The translations under genes and the position numbers were made by a program. A stretch of 64,000 nt of DNA from Sulfurisphaera javensis (lineage in GTDB: Archaea > Thermoproteota > Thermoprotei_A > Sulfolobales > Sulfolobaceae), in NCBI RefSeq assembly GCF_041154675.1, contig NZ_AP031322.1:1647812-1711811 (forward strand), written 5' to 3'. The notes under the pieces were generated by a model. The model ran no database searches and had not been told where the DNA came from. It worked only from the letters and a program-made list of their open reading frames with translations. The number at the start of each line of letters is the position of its first letter. The stretch's first letter is position 1. This document shows, one piece after another, positions 18,118 to 27,528 of this stretch.

Positions 18118-20659
18118 ATATTAATTTATTAAAAACATATTTTAAAACCCCACCCTCACGTACATATTCTAACTCAACATTAGTGTCAACCCTAACTAAA
18201 CCTTCAGTAGTTATTACTTTACCATCAGATGACTTGAACTCAATTTTAACTTTTTTCCTTGGTGTTAAATCCTTAAGACCGTAAATTGATACTGTCTCAT
18301 CTCCTTTAATTCCTAGTCCCCTCCAATCAGGTATTTGAATTGGTAAAACTCCCATAGCTACAAGGTTACTTCTATGAATCCTTTCGAAACTTTCAGCTAG
18401 CACTGCTTTAACACCCAATAATGCAGTAACTTTAGCCGCCCAATCCCTTGAACTACCAGAACCATACTGTTTACCTGCTACAATTACTAAAGGCACTCCT
18501 TCCTTCTTGTAAAGTTCTGATGCTTCATAAACACTCATAATTTTTCCATCTGGAAAATGTTTTGTTATACCCCCTTCTTTATCCACTAAAAGGTTCTTTA
18601 ATTTGGGATTTGCAAAACCTCCTCTAATCATAACTTCATGGTTTCCTCTCCTCGCTCCATAGGTATTTAACTCTTTTACACCTAATTGCTTTAAATATTG
18701 TCCAGCTACAGAATCTGGCAATATTGGACCGGCAGGGGAAATATGATCAGTAGTTATTTTATCTCCTAAAAGGAGGAGAATTCTTGCTTCCTTTATATCA
18801 TCTAAAGACTGACTTGGCAAAGTAAACCATGGCGGTTCTTTAATGTAGGTCGATGAAGGATCCCAATTATACGTTTCGCTTTCAGTTACCTTAAGCGACT
18901 TCCAGTTCTCATCTCCTTCATAAATCTTAGAGTATTTTTGCCTATAGATTTCTGGATTTAAAGAGAGGCTCATGTACTGTTTTATTTCCTCTAATGAAGG
19001 CCAAATATCTTTAAGGTAAACTGGATTATCATTAGGGTCATAACCAATTGGTTCATTCTCAAAATCAATGTCTATTCTACCAGCTAAAGCATAAGCTACG
19101 ACTAATATTGGGGAAGCTAAGTATACTCCCTTTAACAAGGGGTTAACTCTTCCTTCAAAATTCCTATTCCCACTAATAACTCCATAAACTTCTAAATTGT
19201 TTTGCTTAATATCTTCCTCAACTGCTTTAGGTAAAGGTCCTGCATTGCCGATGCATGTTGTACAACCTAATCCAACTATGTGAAAACCTAGGGCTTCTAA
19301 ATAAGGAAGTAAACCAGATTCTTTCAGATACTCTACAACAACTGGTGATCCAGGAGCTGTACTAGTTTTTACATAAGGTTTTACTCTTAACCCATGCTCA
19401 ACAGCTTTTTTAGCTAAAATCCCCGCTCCTAACATTACGGTAGGGTTAGAAGTATTAGTACAACTAGTTATAGCTGTTAATACTACATCATTGTCACTAA
19501 CAATTTTACCCTTCTTTTTCTCTTTCTTTTCGTTTTTCTTTTTCATTTCTCTTAAAGGTACTCTCTCATCGGGATTCCTCGGACCAGCAAGTGAAGGTTC
19601 AATTTTAGATAAGTCTATTTCGACTACGTCAGTGTAATTTGGTACTTCTGAGTAAAATAATCCTTGAGCTTTAGCGTAAATCTCAACTATTTTATAATCT
19701 CTTCCAGTTCCAGCCAAATAGTTCAACGTTTGAGAATCAATTGGGAAATAGCCAACAGTAGCACCATACTCTGGAGCCATGTTAGCTATTGTTGCTCTAT
19801 CTGGCACGGAAAGTTTAGATAAAGAGGGACCAAAGAACTCTACGAATTTACCTACAACTCCTTTTTTCCTTAAGACCTCAGTTATATATAAAACCACGTC
19901 AGTAGGAGTTACACCTTCATTGATATCCCCTACAAGTTTAACTCCGACTACCTCCGGAACAGTCATTGTATATGGTTCTCCCAATAGGACGGCCTCAGCT
20001 TCTAACCCGCCTACACCCCATGAGAGAACACTAACTCCATTATCCATAGTTGTATGAGAATCAGTTCCAATAACTATCTCTGGAAATGCTGTTTGAACTC
20101 CTTTAACTTCTCTAACATCAACAACTTTACTCAAATACTCAAGGTTAATTTGATGAATTATCCCATTTCCAGGGGGAATCACTCTAAAATTGCGAAAGCT
20201 TAATTGAGCCCACTTTAAGAACTTGTATCTTTCTTCGTTTCTTTCAAATTCTTTCTTCATATTCCATAAAAGAGAATAAGAAGTACCGTAGTAATCAACT
20301 TGAATAGAGTGATCAATTATCAAATCAGCAGGTACAACTGGATTCACAACCCTGGGATCTTTTCCTCTCCTCTTCATTTCATCTCTCATTCCAGCTAGAT
20401 CAACTAGAAGAGGCACTCCAGTGTAATCTTGCATTACAACCCTTGTCGGTAGAAATGAAAACTCTTTACCAACTTGCCATTTTAATATTGCTTCCAAATC
20501 TTCGTCTGTAATTTTCTTACCATCATAATTTCTTATTACATTTTCTATAAGGACTCTTAAAGAATAAGGATATTTATTTATATTTATTCCATATTGTTCT
20601 AGTTGATTTAAAGGGTAATAGTGAATATTTCCTTCAAGTTTAGAAATCTGGAATTCCAT
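18107..20659 (-). CDS. acnA: aconitate hydratase
   Basis: About 850 residues, normal for the AcnA/IRP branch. The three cluster cysteines are visible in [10 protein letters not shown] and GCTTCIGN; other marks are [37 protein letters not shown] and the swivelling domain [16 protein letters not shown]. It converts citrate to isocitrate in the citric acid cycle using a [4Fe-4S] cluster. The frame begins at 20674, but I take the ATG five codons in ([10 protein letters not shown]). A charged Lys/Glu stretch near residue 380 ([12 protein letters not shown]) is an unusual linker insertion. Confidence 0.95.
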   Translation of the reverse strand: MEFQISKLEGNIHYYPLNQLEQYGININKYPYSLRVLIENVIRNYDGKKITDEDLEAILKWQVGKEFSFLPTRVVMQDYTGVPLLVDLAGMRDEMKRRGKDPRVVNPVVPADLIIDHSIQVDYYGTSYSLLWNMKKEFERNEERYKFLKWAQLSFRNFRVIPPGNGIIHQINLEYLSKVVDVREVKGVQTAFPEIVIGTDSHTTMDNGVSVLSWGVGGLEAEAVLLGEPYTMTVPEVVGVKLVGDINEGVTPTDVVLYITEVLRKKGVVGKFVEFFGPSLSKLSVPDRATIANMAPEYGATVGYFPIDSQTLNYLAGTGRDYKIVEIYAKAQGLFYSEVPNYTDVVEIDLSKIEPSLAGPRNPDERVPLREMKKKNEKKEKKKGKIVSDNDVVLTAITSCTNTSNPTVMLGAGILAKKAVEHGLRVKPYVKTSTAPGSPVVVEYLKESGLLPYLEALGFHIVGLGCTTCIGNAGPLPKAVEEDIKQNNLEVYGVISGNRNFEGRVNPLLKGVYLASPILVVAYALAGRIDIDFENEPIGYDPNDNPVYLKDIWPSLEEIKQYMSLSLNPEIYRQKYSKIYEGDENWKSLKVTESETYNWDPSSTYIKEPPWFTLPSQSLDDIKEARILLLLGDKITTDHISPAGPILPDSVAGQYLKQLGVKELNTYGARRGNHEVMIRGGFANPKLKNLLVDKEGGITKHFPDGKIMSVYEASELYKKEGVPLVIVAGKQYGSGSSRDWAAKVTALLGVKAVLAESFERIHRSNLVAMGVLPIQIPDWRGLGIKGDETVSIYGLKDLTPRKKVKIEFKSSDGKVITTEGLVRVDTNVELEYVREGGVLKYVFNKLIYEG

Positions 20660-20708
20660 GATTTTTATTACCACTTAAAGCTAAAAAGTACAGTTATTAA
20701 ATATTTAT

Positions 20709-21443
20709 GTGAGTGAAAATTTAAAAGGACTTTGCAAAAGAGCGAGCTATATTGGCTTCTTTGGCTCTTATGCTAGAAAAAGTGATTATATTGAAGGACT
20801 CTCTGATATAAATGTAATTGCTATAAGTGAAGATAAAAGCCTATTACTAGAATTAGCCTCTGAGGGATATTCTCCTATAGTTCTAAGTAAAGAGCAACTC
20901 AGAAAGCTATGTGATTCTGGAGATCCTTTATGCCTTTATGTAACTCAATCAGAATCAGTATGTGGTGAATTCCCTTCTGAAATTAAATTTGTAAAGACTG
21001 ATTATACTTGTGAAAGGCTGAAAAAGTCTATTCTTTCTCTCTATATTATCTCATTGTTGGCTTTTTTCAGGGAGGATGAAAGAAGTAGTCTCGAAAATTC
21101 TTTCAGAACTTTAAGGACTTTAATACAATGGAGAGCTTGCATAGAAAACAAACCAATTCCTTTATCAATTGAAGAAACTGAAAGGACATGCGAAACTTTA
21201 GGACTTAAGTTTTGTCAAACTATGAAGGACTTAGTGTTAATTAGAAGAATGAGGGCACCATTAACTTTATGGAGCTTAGATAAAGTTGCTGAAGCTATAA
21301 TGGATTTTATGAAAGTGGTTAAGGCATCAAAAATTTATGAAGAGACAAAAGGTGATGTATTTAAAATTGAACCAGTTGAAAGTGGATTCGTTGTAGAAAA
21401 AACCAACAAAGACAAGGTTCTTATTCCTTTCTCTTCTCTTTAA
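20709..21443 (+). CDS. nucleotidyltransferase-fold protein with altered metal motif
   Basis: 244 residues. Near the N-terminus GFFGSYARKSDYIEGLSDIN is the GSxAR...SDxD motif of minimal nucleotidyltransferases (MNT), but the second acidic residue is Asn (DIN rather than DID), and the spacing between GSYAR and SDI is long. The rest is helical (TLIQWRACIENK, then LTLWSLDKVAEAIMDFMKV), similar in layout to nucleotidyltransferases with a HEPN-like helical half. The catalytic ability is doubtful. GTG start at 20709, divergent from aconitase with only about 50 bases between. Confidence 0.65.
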   Translation: MSENLKGLCKRASYIGFFGSYARKSDYIEGLSDINVIAISEDKSLLLELASEGYSPIVLSKEQLRKLCDSGDPLCLYVTQSESVCGEFPSEIKFVKTDYTCERLKKSILSLYIISLLAFFREDERSSLENSFRTLRTLIQWRACIENKPIPLSIEETERTCETLGLKFCQTMKDLVLIRRMRAPLTLWSLDKVAEAIMDFMKVVKASKIYEETKGDVFKIEPVESGFVVEKTNKDKVLIPFSSL

Positions 21444-21479
21444 CGAAATATTTTAATTTTATAATTGAGATATATAATT

Positions 21480-21977
21480 ATGCCTAAGGAAGATGAAACA
21501 CGTGATTTAGAGAGAGCCGAAGAGTATGAACAAACAATTGCTAGGGCAACAGCTATTGGAAAGAATAAGATGGAATTAAGTACCGGTTTAATTATTGCTG
21601 CTAGATATGCTGATAAGCTAAGGAGAGTTGCGTTAGTCGCCTTCAGCAAAATGGTGCCTAAAGATATAATTATTAGGGATGTCTCTGAATTGAACAAACA
21701 GCTTTACGATGTGATAGTAAATCAAATGAAAATTGATAAACTAGAAGTAATAAGGATTCTTGTTGATGCTGAGTACGATGAACAAAATCAAAAACTAGTA
21801 TTCAGTAATGTAAGAATAATTAGATATTTGACAGAAGAGCAATGTAACAAAAAGGCTGAGGAGATAACTAAACAATTAGAAGAATATAAAAAGAAATATG
21901 AAGAATTAAGTAAGCAAGTAGAAGAATTTAAGCAAAGAATTAAGCAAGTAGAAGAAGCATTAAAGACAATTGCTTGA
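21480..21977 (+). CDS. conserved crenarchaeal protein with coiled-coil tail (DUF2258-like)
   Basis: 165 residues from the ATG at 21480, 24 bases after TTTTATAATT (leaderless). The part NKMELSTGLIIAARYADKLRRV and the following alpha/beta region resemble the crenarchaeal DUF2258 family as I remember it. The last 50 residues are a perfect-looking coiled coil with the repeats QLEEYKKKYEELSKQVEEF and KQRIKQVEEALK. No catalytic motif. Function unknown; a role in nucleic acid binding has only weak basis. Confidence 0.6.
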   Translation: MPKEDETRDLERAEEYEQTIARATAIGKNKMELSTGLIIAARYADKLRRVALVAFSKMVPKDIIIRDVSELNKQLYDVIVNQMKIDKLEVIRILVDAEYDEQNQKLVFSNVRIIRYLTEEQCNKKAEEITKQLEEYKKKYEELSKQVEEFKQRIKQVEEALKTIA

Positions 21978-22010
21978 AACTTTTTAATTAAAATCTTTTT
22001 TCTAATATCT

Positions 22011-22946
22011 GTGAATATTGGGTCTTCACTTAAGGGAAAGATAATTATAGCATTATTTTTTACTATCGTATCTGAAGGAGTAATCTCTTTATTTATTGTT
22101 AATTTCTTAAAGTTACCACTTATCTTTTTCATTGTATTCCTTTTAACTCTTTGGTTTATTCAATGGATAATCTCACCTTATTTAGTTGGAAGAAATTCTG
22201 TTGAACTTCTCAAAGAAGATCCTTATTATGGTTGGGTATACGAAATTGTTGAGAGAGTATCTAAATTAGCTGGAATTAAGACACCTAAAGTTTACTTAGT
22301 GGATGAAAGATACCCTAATGCTTTTGCTTATGGAAATTATATAACTGGTAAAAGAATTGGCATAACTCTACCCTTACTTCAAATCTTAACACCAGAGGAA
22401 TTGGAGGCAGTGATAGGGCATGAAATTGGTCATATAAAGCATAATGATGTCGAGATTGGATTAGCTATTGGACTACTACCATCGATTCTAGGTTTTATAA
22501 GCAATCTTCTAATAAACTTAGGCTGGATAACATTAATCTTTGCTGGTGATGAAATTGATCTTATTGTTGGTTTATCAATGTTAGCTATAGGAGGAGTGTT
22601 ATTCGTAGTTACATTCTTTTTACAGCTTTTTGTATTATGGTTTAATAGGCTAAGAGAAAGTTATGCTGATTACTTCTCTTACCAACTCTTTAATGAAAAA
22701 GCATGGAATTTAGCGAGAGCTTTAGCTAAGATTGAAATTTATATGCAAAACGTCAGACTAGACCCGTTTAGAGGAATAATAGTTACCGTTCCGCCTACTA
22801 AAGTAAAAGAAACAGATCCAGATTTATTAATCGAAGACTTATTACATGAAAAAACTAGCGTTTTCTCAGATATACTTTCAACACATCCACATCCGGCAAA
22901 AAGAGTAAAAATGATTTATGAATTAACTAAACCCACCTTATTTTAA
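22011..22946 (+). CDS. htpX: HtpX-type membrane metallopeptidase (M48)
   Basis: 311 residues. Two hydrophobic segments near the start (IIIALFFTIVSEGVISLF and a second one), then LAGIKTPKVYLVDERYPNAFAYG and the zinc motif GHEIGHIKHND (HExxH) with the third ligand in RESYADYFSYQ. Two more membrane helices lie in the middle. HtpX-type proteases cleave damaged membrane proteins, with the active site on the cytoplasmic side. GTG start. It ends 4 bases inside the convergent small membrane gene. Confidence 0.9.
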   Translation: MNIGSSLKGKIIIALFFTIVSEGVISLFIVNFLKLPLIFFIVFLLTLWFIQWIISPYLVGRNSVELLKEDPYYGWVYEIVERVSKLAGIKTPKVYLVDERYPNAFAYGNYITGKRIGITLPLLQILTPEELEAVIGHEIGHIKHNDVEIGLAIGLLPSILGFISNLLINLGWITLIFAGDEIDLIVGLSMLAIGGVLFVVTFFLQLFVLWFNRLRESYADYFSYQLFNEKAWNLARALAKIEIYMQNVRLDPFRGIIVTVPPTKVKETDPDLLIEDLLHEKTSVFSDILSTHPHPAKRVKMIYELTKPTLF

Positions 22947-23230
22947 CCTTTTATTAATCCTATTACTAACCCTATGATAAATAAGATAGAGTTATATGGT
23001 AATATTGACAATTCCCCTTGAACGAACGACTCAGCCGACTTTGCGTAGGTTCCTAAACTCTCTAATCCATGAATTACAGTAGATGGTGATAAAGCACCAA
23101 TAGCAATTAAAATTATAACAATAGCTAAAATAATTAAACCAACTTGAATTACTTTCTTTATTAAAAGACCAATTAAAAGACCTAGTATAAAAGCTACTAT
23201 CATACTTATTATTTGACTTTCGGTTATCAT
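22943..23230 (-). CDS. small membrane protein, 95 aa
   Basis: 95 residues with three hydrophobic stretches (IISMIVAFILGLLIGLLI, VGLIILAIVIILIAIGAL, SILFIIGLVIGLI). The glycine pattern GLLIGLLIKK is typical of small helical bundles. Family not recognised. It lies 33 bases downstream of the HTH regulator gene on the same strand and may be its target or co-transcribed with it. Confidence 0.6.
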   Translation of the reverse strand: MITESQIISMIVAFILGLLIGLLIKKVIQVGLIILAIVIILIAIGALSPSTVIHGLESLGTYAKSAESFVQGELSILPYNSILFIIGLVIGLIKG

Positions 23231-23263
23231 ATTGTAATGATATACTTATGTCTATAAAAAAAT

Positions 23264-23635
23264 TTATGGTGAAATATGCTTTTCCAATCCTTCTTTCATT
23301 ATAGTAGCTAATGCTTCTAAATCTTTTTCTAGTTTAAGATACAGTTTCTCTTTGTCAACCCAATAAACATAACTTGGTCTACCTTTTCTCTTTTCACTTT
23401 CTTCAGCCTTATCTCTTTGTATTAATCCCTTATCTAAGAGGTTGTTGAGGGATTTACTTACTGACGCTTTAGTTACTTTTAACTTATCAGCTATTTCATC
23501 AGCATCAAGTTTTTCTTTTGACTCTAAAAGTAAGTGCAAAACATCTACATCACTTCTAGACAAACCATACATGAATGCTATGAACTCATGTAAGTCTACT
23601 TCTCTTCCATCGGGGAAAGTAACTTTCTCACTCAT
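23264..23635 (-). CDS. winged-helix transcriptional regulator (TrmB/MarR-like)
   Basis: 123 residues. LDADEIADKLKVTKASVSKSLNNLLDKGLIQ is a clear winged helix-turn-helix, followed by the wing EESEKRKGRPSYVYWVDKE and a C-terminal helix likely used for dimer formation. The size suits the single-domain TrmB-like or MarR-like regulators of Sulfolobales. A TTTAAATT box about 25 bases before the ATG supports a leaderless start. A palindromic stretch just upstream (23667-23691) could be its own operator. Confidence 0.85.
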   Translation of the reverse strand: MSEKVTFPDGREVDLHEFIAFMYGLSRSDVDVLHLLLESKEKLDADEIADKLKVTKASVSKSLNNLLDKGLIQRDKAEESEKRKGRPSYVYWVDKEKLYLKLEKDLEALATIMKEGLEKHISP

Positions 23636-23666
23636 GTATATAAATATGAAGTTTTTAATTTAAATA

Positions 23667-23691
23667 AAGTATGCATACATATTTATACTTT
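23667..23691. promoter_or_regulatory. dyad upstream of the winged-helix regulator
   Basis: GTATGCATAC at 23669-23678 is a perfect 10-bp palindrome, set inside the wider dyad AAAGTAT...ATACTTT (23667 to 23691). It lies about 32-56 bases before the regulator start, behind its TATA box, where an activator or autoregulator would bind. Confidence 0.4.
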
Positions 23692-23704
23692 TATGGTTAT
23701 CTGT

Positions 23705-24361
23705 CTATTTCTGTATACTTTTTAGATTCGTTGCTATTATAGAAGCATCAACAGGTATAATTTCTTCTTCAATCTTAAAGAAGTGCCAGTTAGTGTCATG
23801 TTTCCTATTTTTCATTCTCAAAACCCTTAATGACTTTACTGAAATATCTTCTTCCACATCCAGCTGAATAATTCCGTCAAATAAGTATTCAACCATACTC
23901 ATAACATAATCAGTGTCATCATTTCCAGAATTATAAGTTATTATAGCTAAAGCATCAGCTGAATAGACAGTAGCTATTATAGTCTTAATGAACTGAATTA
24001 GCTGATTAACATCTAGCTGTATAGCAAATTCATTTATTGAATCTAGAATAACAAGAGAAACATCCTTCATTACATTTTTTAGATCAGTAATTAAATTAAA
24101 TCCTTGAATTATCCTAGGATCTCTTATTAGATCAGAGAATAGATTGACTACTCTTAGTTTATCACCATTTAATGTAGATAATATTTTCCTTGGATCTTCT
24201 TCAGTAGCTAAATAGAGAACTCCCATATCTTTATAAAGGAAATTCTTAGCAATTGACTTTACAATTTTACTTTTTCCACTTCCAATAGGACCAAACATTA
24301 ATATTGTTGACCCTTCTGGAAAATCTACTATATCATCCAAAATCTTAACTCCAACTTTCAT
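23705..24361 (-). CDS. KaiC/RecA-superfamily ATPase
   Basis: 218 residues, one ATPase domain: Walker A GPIGSGKSKIV near residue 25, Walker B VSLVILDSI, and a KaiC-type layout (GVLYLATEEDPRKIL after the first strand). It is shorter than double-domain KaiC and lacks its second half. Sulfolobales have several such single-domain proteins (for instance ArnA/B-pathway or archaellum-linked FlaH); this one is not beside archaellum genes. Role unknown. Its gene stands alone with its ATG just 40 bases from the stop of the divergent-pair gene upstream. Confidence 0.8.
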   Translation of the reverse strand: MKVGVKILDDIVDFPEGSTILMFGPIGSGKSKIVKSIAKNFLYKDMGVLYLATEEDPRKILSTLNGDKLRVVNLFSDLIRDPRIIQGFNLITDLKNVMKDVSLVILDSINEFAIQLDVNQLIQFIKTIIATVYSADALAIITYNSGNDDTDYVMSMVEYLFDGIIQLDVEEDISVKSLRVLRMKNRKHDTNWHFFKIEEEIIPVDASIIATNLKSIQK

Positions 24362-24400
24362 ATTGTAAAAAAGAGAACTTACCTTAATTAATATTTACAT

Positions 24401-25357
24401 TCACAAGGAAATGTTCAAATTCTCTTTTATCCATGTTGCGTTAATGAAATGAGGGGCTGTACCATTAATAATGTCGTGAATTAAGAGTATTGAGTAAACT
24501 GATAGTGGTCCTGGCTCATTAAATAAGTCAGTTGCCAACTGACCCATAATATAAATTTTATTTTCCTTGTAAGCTGTAACGTTATTTATTCCAGGGATCT
24601 TAGAGATTAATGACATTGTATAAGAGTAATTATCAACTTCTTGAGCAATAATTATTTGCGGATTTTGTATTAAAAGTTCGCTGGGAGAAACTACAGGATA
24701 ATCAGAAAGCGTTGAGAAAACGTTAATCCCACCAGCTTGTACTATTATACTATTAATAAATACATTTCCACCAGCCGTGTAAAAATCAAGATTAGGACAT
24801 ATGTATAAGAGATATGCTATTGTTGAATTACCAGAAAATGAAAATTCAGAAATTTTCTGGTTCATCCAGTTTGCTATTTCTTCTCCTCTTTGTGTCAAGT
24901 TAAAATATTCTGCGACTTTCATTATATTTGCCTCTATCTGAGAGAATGAATATGCATAATCTGAGTTTGTAACCAGGAGATTTAAGCCAGCTTTTTCCAT
25001 TTCTGAAATGTAAGGAGCCTCAAGTCCATACTCAACAACAACAACAGTAGGATGAAGTAATAATATACCAGTTATATTTGGGGGATAAATTTGACCTAGA
25101 ACTGTAACATTTTTAGGAACTTCGCTTGTTAAGTTAAGATATTGTAAAAGAGAATATGAATAATAATCCATTCCTACAATATATTTTCCTAATCCTAATG
25201 CAATAAGTATTTGTGTATCACTAGGTGCTAAACTTACTATTCTTAGTTCAGAAGTTGGTGTGAATGTAGTAGAAGATTTTGTATGATAATATGAATATAG
25301 TACACCAGCCATAATTCCAACTATTACGACTATCGCTAATACAATTCCCCAAACTCT
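24401..25357 (-). CDS. ABC importer substrate-binding protein (iron complex/cobalamin type)
   Basis: About 318 residues. An N-terminal hydrophobic anchor (MRVWGIVLAIVVIVGIMAGV) is followed by a Ser/Thr-rich stretch and the class III binding fold seen in BtuF/FhuD: IVSLAPSDTQILIALGLGKYIVGMD, then HPTVVVVEYG and QAGGINVFSTLSDYPVVSPSELL. It should catch a metal chelate or cobalamin outside the cell. The frame is open to a GTG at 25381, but the TATA box TTTAAATA (about 25384-25391) is 30 bases before the internal ATG at 25357, which I prefer. A perfect palindrome sits between the two. It pairs with the permease and ATPase genes transcribed the other way. Confidence 0.85.
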   Translation of the reverse strand, partial: RVWGIVLAIVVIVGIMAGVLYSYYHTKSSTTFTPTSELRIVSLAPSDTQILIALGLGKYIVGMDYYSYSLLQYLNLTSEVPKNVTVLGQIYPPNITGILLLHPTVVVVEYGLEAPYISEMEKAGLNLLVTNSDYAYSFSQIEANIMKVAEYFNLTQRGEEIANWMNQKISEFSFSGNSTIAYLLYICPNLDFYTAGGNVFINSIIVQAGGINVFSTLSDYPVVSPSELLIQNPQIIIAQEVDNYSYTMSLISKIPGINNVTAYKENKIYIMGQLATDLFNEPGPLSVYSILLIHDIINGTAPHFINATWIKENLNISL

Positions 25358-25366
25358 CATAGAGTT

Positions 25367-25381
25367 GGATAACTTATCCAC
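25367..25381. promoter_or_regulatory. operator-like palindrome at the substrate-binding protein start
   Basis: TGGATAACTTATCCA is a perfect 15-bp dyad between the TATA box and the ATG of the substrate-binding protein gene. A second site of the same type, GGATAAGCTATCC, is at 25461-25473 after the TATA box of the divergent permease gene. Confidence 0.5.
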
Positions 25382-25458
25382 ATATTTAAAGTTAATTGCT
25401 TTTCACTAAAATCATAGACGAGTTATGCATAGCCAAAAATAAACGAAAGATTTATTAT

Positions 25459-26457
25459 ATGGATAAGCTATCCTATCATGTGTTAAAGTACATTTTTGTA
25501 ATTCTATTACCAATATCTTTTTTTCTTGGCTTAATTTTTGGAGAGGTTAGACTTAGTATAAGTCAAATTCTTCATCCTAGTGGAGTTTATTCAATTATCC
25601 TTTTTGATATTAGATTACCTACAGTCATTTCAGCAATGTTAATTGGGGTTTTAATCTCTCTCAGTGGTGCAATACTTCAGCACTTACTTAAAAATCCTTT
25701 AGTTGATCCTTATATTTCGGGTACAGCTTCTGGCGGAGCTTTTGGAGCAGTCTTGACTTATTTTCTTTTAGCCTTTAATCTTCCATTTTCATGGCTAATT
25801 TATTTTCAACCTATTGTAGCATTTTTCACAGCAACACTGGCAACTTTAATTACCGTAGGGATTGGTAGAAAGGGAAATGTTTATGCTATTGTTGTGGGTG
25901 GTGTTGTTGTTTCTTACATTTTTTCATCATTAACAACAATTCTTTTGGTAATTTTTCAGCAAAAATATCCTCAAATTCCTCCACTTACATTTTGGTTATT
26001 GGGAGAAATTAGCATTATAGGATGGGAGGACGTTATAATACTTTTCATATTAACGGTAGTAATGCTTTTCCTTACAATTAAGTTCTCTAGAGTAATTGAT
26101 TTAGTTGCCATAAGCGATGAAATTAGTTATACTCATAATATTAACCCGGGTAAGTTTAGATTATTTTGGTTATTACTTGTTAGCTTAGTTACGGCTTATA
26201 TAGTTTCTATTGCCGGAATAATAGGTTTTGTAGGAATCATTGTACCTCATATAGCAAGGAGAATAGATGGAAGTATGAGAGGATTATCAGTCTATTCACC
26301 TCTAATAGGTTCAGTGATTATGGAATTCAGTAATATAGTATCAAGAGGTATATTTGGGACTATAATTCCAATAACTGCAATTACTGCATTGATAGCTTCC
26401 CCTTTAATTATTTCAATTCTGGTGAGAGTAAATGCTGGTCAAGGGGTTGAAAGTTAA
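25459..26457 (+). CDS. FecCD/BtuC-family ABC permease
   Basis: 332 residues from the ATG at 25459, with about nine to ten membrane helices. Family marks: RLPTVISAMLIGVLISLSGAILQHLLKNPLVDPYISG (the conserved RLPR...A...GxQ...NPLadP region), and the cytoplasmic coupling loop region GFVGIIVPHIARRIDG. It forms the channel of the importer whose binding protein is divergent and whose ATPase overlaps its 3' end by 26 bases. A GTG at 25480 (VLKYIFVILL) would be the leaderless start if the TATA box is TTTATTAT at 25450; both starts precede helix 1. Confidence 0.88.
   Translation: MDKLSYHVLKYIFVILLPISFFLGLIFGEVRLSISQILHPSGVYSIILFDIRLPTVISAMLIGVLISLSGAILQHLLKNPLVDPYISGTASGGAFGAVLTYFLLAFNLPFSWLIYFQPIVAFFTATLATLITVGIGRKGNVYAIVVGGVVVSYIFSSLTTILLVIFQQKYPQIPPLTFWLLGEISIIGWEDVIILFILTVVMLFLTIKFSRVIDLVAISDEISYTHNINPGKFRLFWLLLVSLVTAYIVSIAGIIGFVGIIVPHIARRIDGSMRGLSVYSPLIGSVIMEFSNIVSRGIFGTIIPITAITALIASPLIISILVRVNAGQGVES
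25461..25473. promoter_or_regulatory. operator-like palindrome at the permease start
   Basis: GGATAAGCTATCC, arms GGATA/TATCC, just after the permease ATG at 25459 and about 10 bases after TTTATTAT. It mirrors the site at 25367-25381. Confidence 0.45.
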
Positions 26458-27094
26458 AATAAATGGAAAGATTATTCTTGATCTTGATGTTGCTCTAGCT
26501 CTATCACAAGGAATTAATCTTATCCTAGGACCTAATGGTTCTGGGAAAACTACACTGTTAAGAACCATAATAGGAATGATAAAACCTTATCAAGGCGAAA
26601 TAGAGAAAAAAGAAGAGCTATCTTACTCTCCATCAGAATTTTATTCACCAAACATTAAGGTTAAAGACGTAATACTTTCTGGCAAAAAGAAAGGAGAATA
26701 TGAGAAATTTACTAAAATTCTAGATATTGAAACCCTTTTAGATAGGGATTTCATGACATTAAGTTCTGGTGAGAAAAGAAAAGTAATAATAGCTAAAGCT
26801 TTAGCGGAAGGAGACTTAGTGATTATGGATGAACCTTTTTCAAATCTTGATATTTCAAATAGAAAGAAAATCATTGACACATTAGTCTCACTAAAAAGAG
26901 AAAAACAATTCTTAATAACTTCCCATGAGCTAGATATAGTTAACTTTGCTGATAACGTTATAGTAATGAAAAAAGGAAAGATTGTTTATCAAGGAGACAA
27001 AGAAGGAATAACTGAAGAGTTACTTTCATCAGTCTATGAAACACCTATAAGAAAAGTTTCAATTAATGATTACACATTTTTCATAACATATTAA
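26432..27094 (+). CDS. ABC importer ATPase (iron complex/cobalamin type)
   Basis: 220 residues: Walker A LGPNGSGKTTLLRTI, signature LSSGEKRKVIIAKAL, Walker B LVIMDEPFSNLD and the switch His in ITSHELD. It energises the adjacent permease. It overlaps the permease gene by 26 bases in another frame, which ties their translation. A somewhat short domain between Walker A and signature is common for archaeal members. Confidence 0.9.
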   Translation: MLVKGLKVKINGKIILDLDVALALSQGINLILGPNGSGKTTLLRTIIGMIKPYQGEIEKKEELSYSPSEFYSPNIKVKDVILSGKKKGEYEKFTKILDIETLLDRDFMTLSSGEKRKVIIAKALAEGDLVIMDEPFSNLDISNRKKIIDTLVSLKREKQFLITSHELDIVNFADNVIVMKKGKIVYQGDKEGITEELLSSVYETPIRKVSINDYTFFITY

Positions 27095-27164
27095 CAATGT
27101 TAATTATCCTTACGACTTTCTTTTAAAACTAGAAGTTAATAGATATGAAGAGAAAAAGTAAATT

Positions 27165-27491
27165 ATGAAATTAGCTACACCTTGTGAAGAGGCCTTTAAG
27201 GTTGAAGTACCAATACTCAGAACTGCAATTGCAAAAACCCTAGTAGAGAGGGGAATGCCAGTTGTGAAGGCATCAAAAATTGTAGGAATCTCAGCAACTA
27301 CATATGAAAAAAACATAAAGGAAAAAAAGGAAGAAGTTGAAAAAGTCTTAATGGATGAAGAAATCAGAGATATGATTGAAGCACTGGCCGGTAGAATATT
27401 AGCTAATCAAACAGTAGAAACGACTAGCTTTTGTATGTTATGTGCCACAGCAAGAAAATTATTTAATTTACCACCTTGTCCTTTATACTAG
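27165..27491 (+). CDS. HTH regulator with C-terminal cysteine cluster
   Basis: 108 residues. The N-terminal part (CEEAFKVEVPILRTAIAKTL, then VVKASKIVGISATTYEKNI) is a lambda-repressor-like helix-turn-helix of the archaeal predicted-regulator type. The C-terminus carries Cys90, Cys93 and Cys105 (SFCMLCATARKLFNLPPCP), with Cys7 as a fourth possible ligand, a set suited to an iron-sulfur cluster or metal. Lying directly after the iron-type importer, it is a good candidate for its metal- or redox-sensing regulator; this is inference from context. Confidence 0.75.
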   Translation: MKLATPCEEAFKVEVPILRTAIAKTLVERGMPVVKASKIVGISATTYEKNIKEKKEEVEKVLMDEEIRDMIEALAGRILANQTVETTSFCMLCATARKLFNLPPCPLY

Positions 27492-27528
27492 GATTAGTTT
27501 TATTAATTATTAAAATATTAAATACTTT

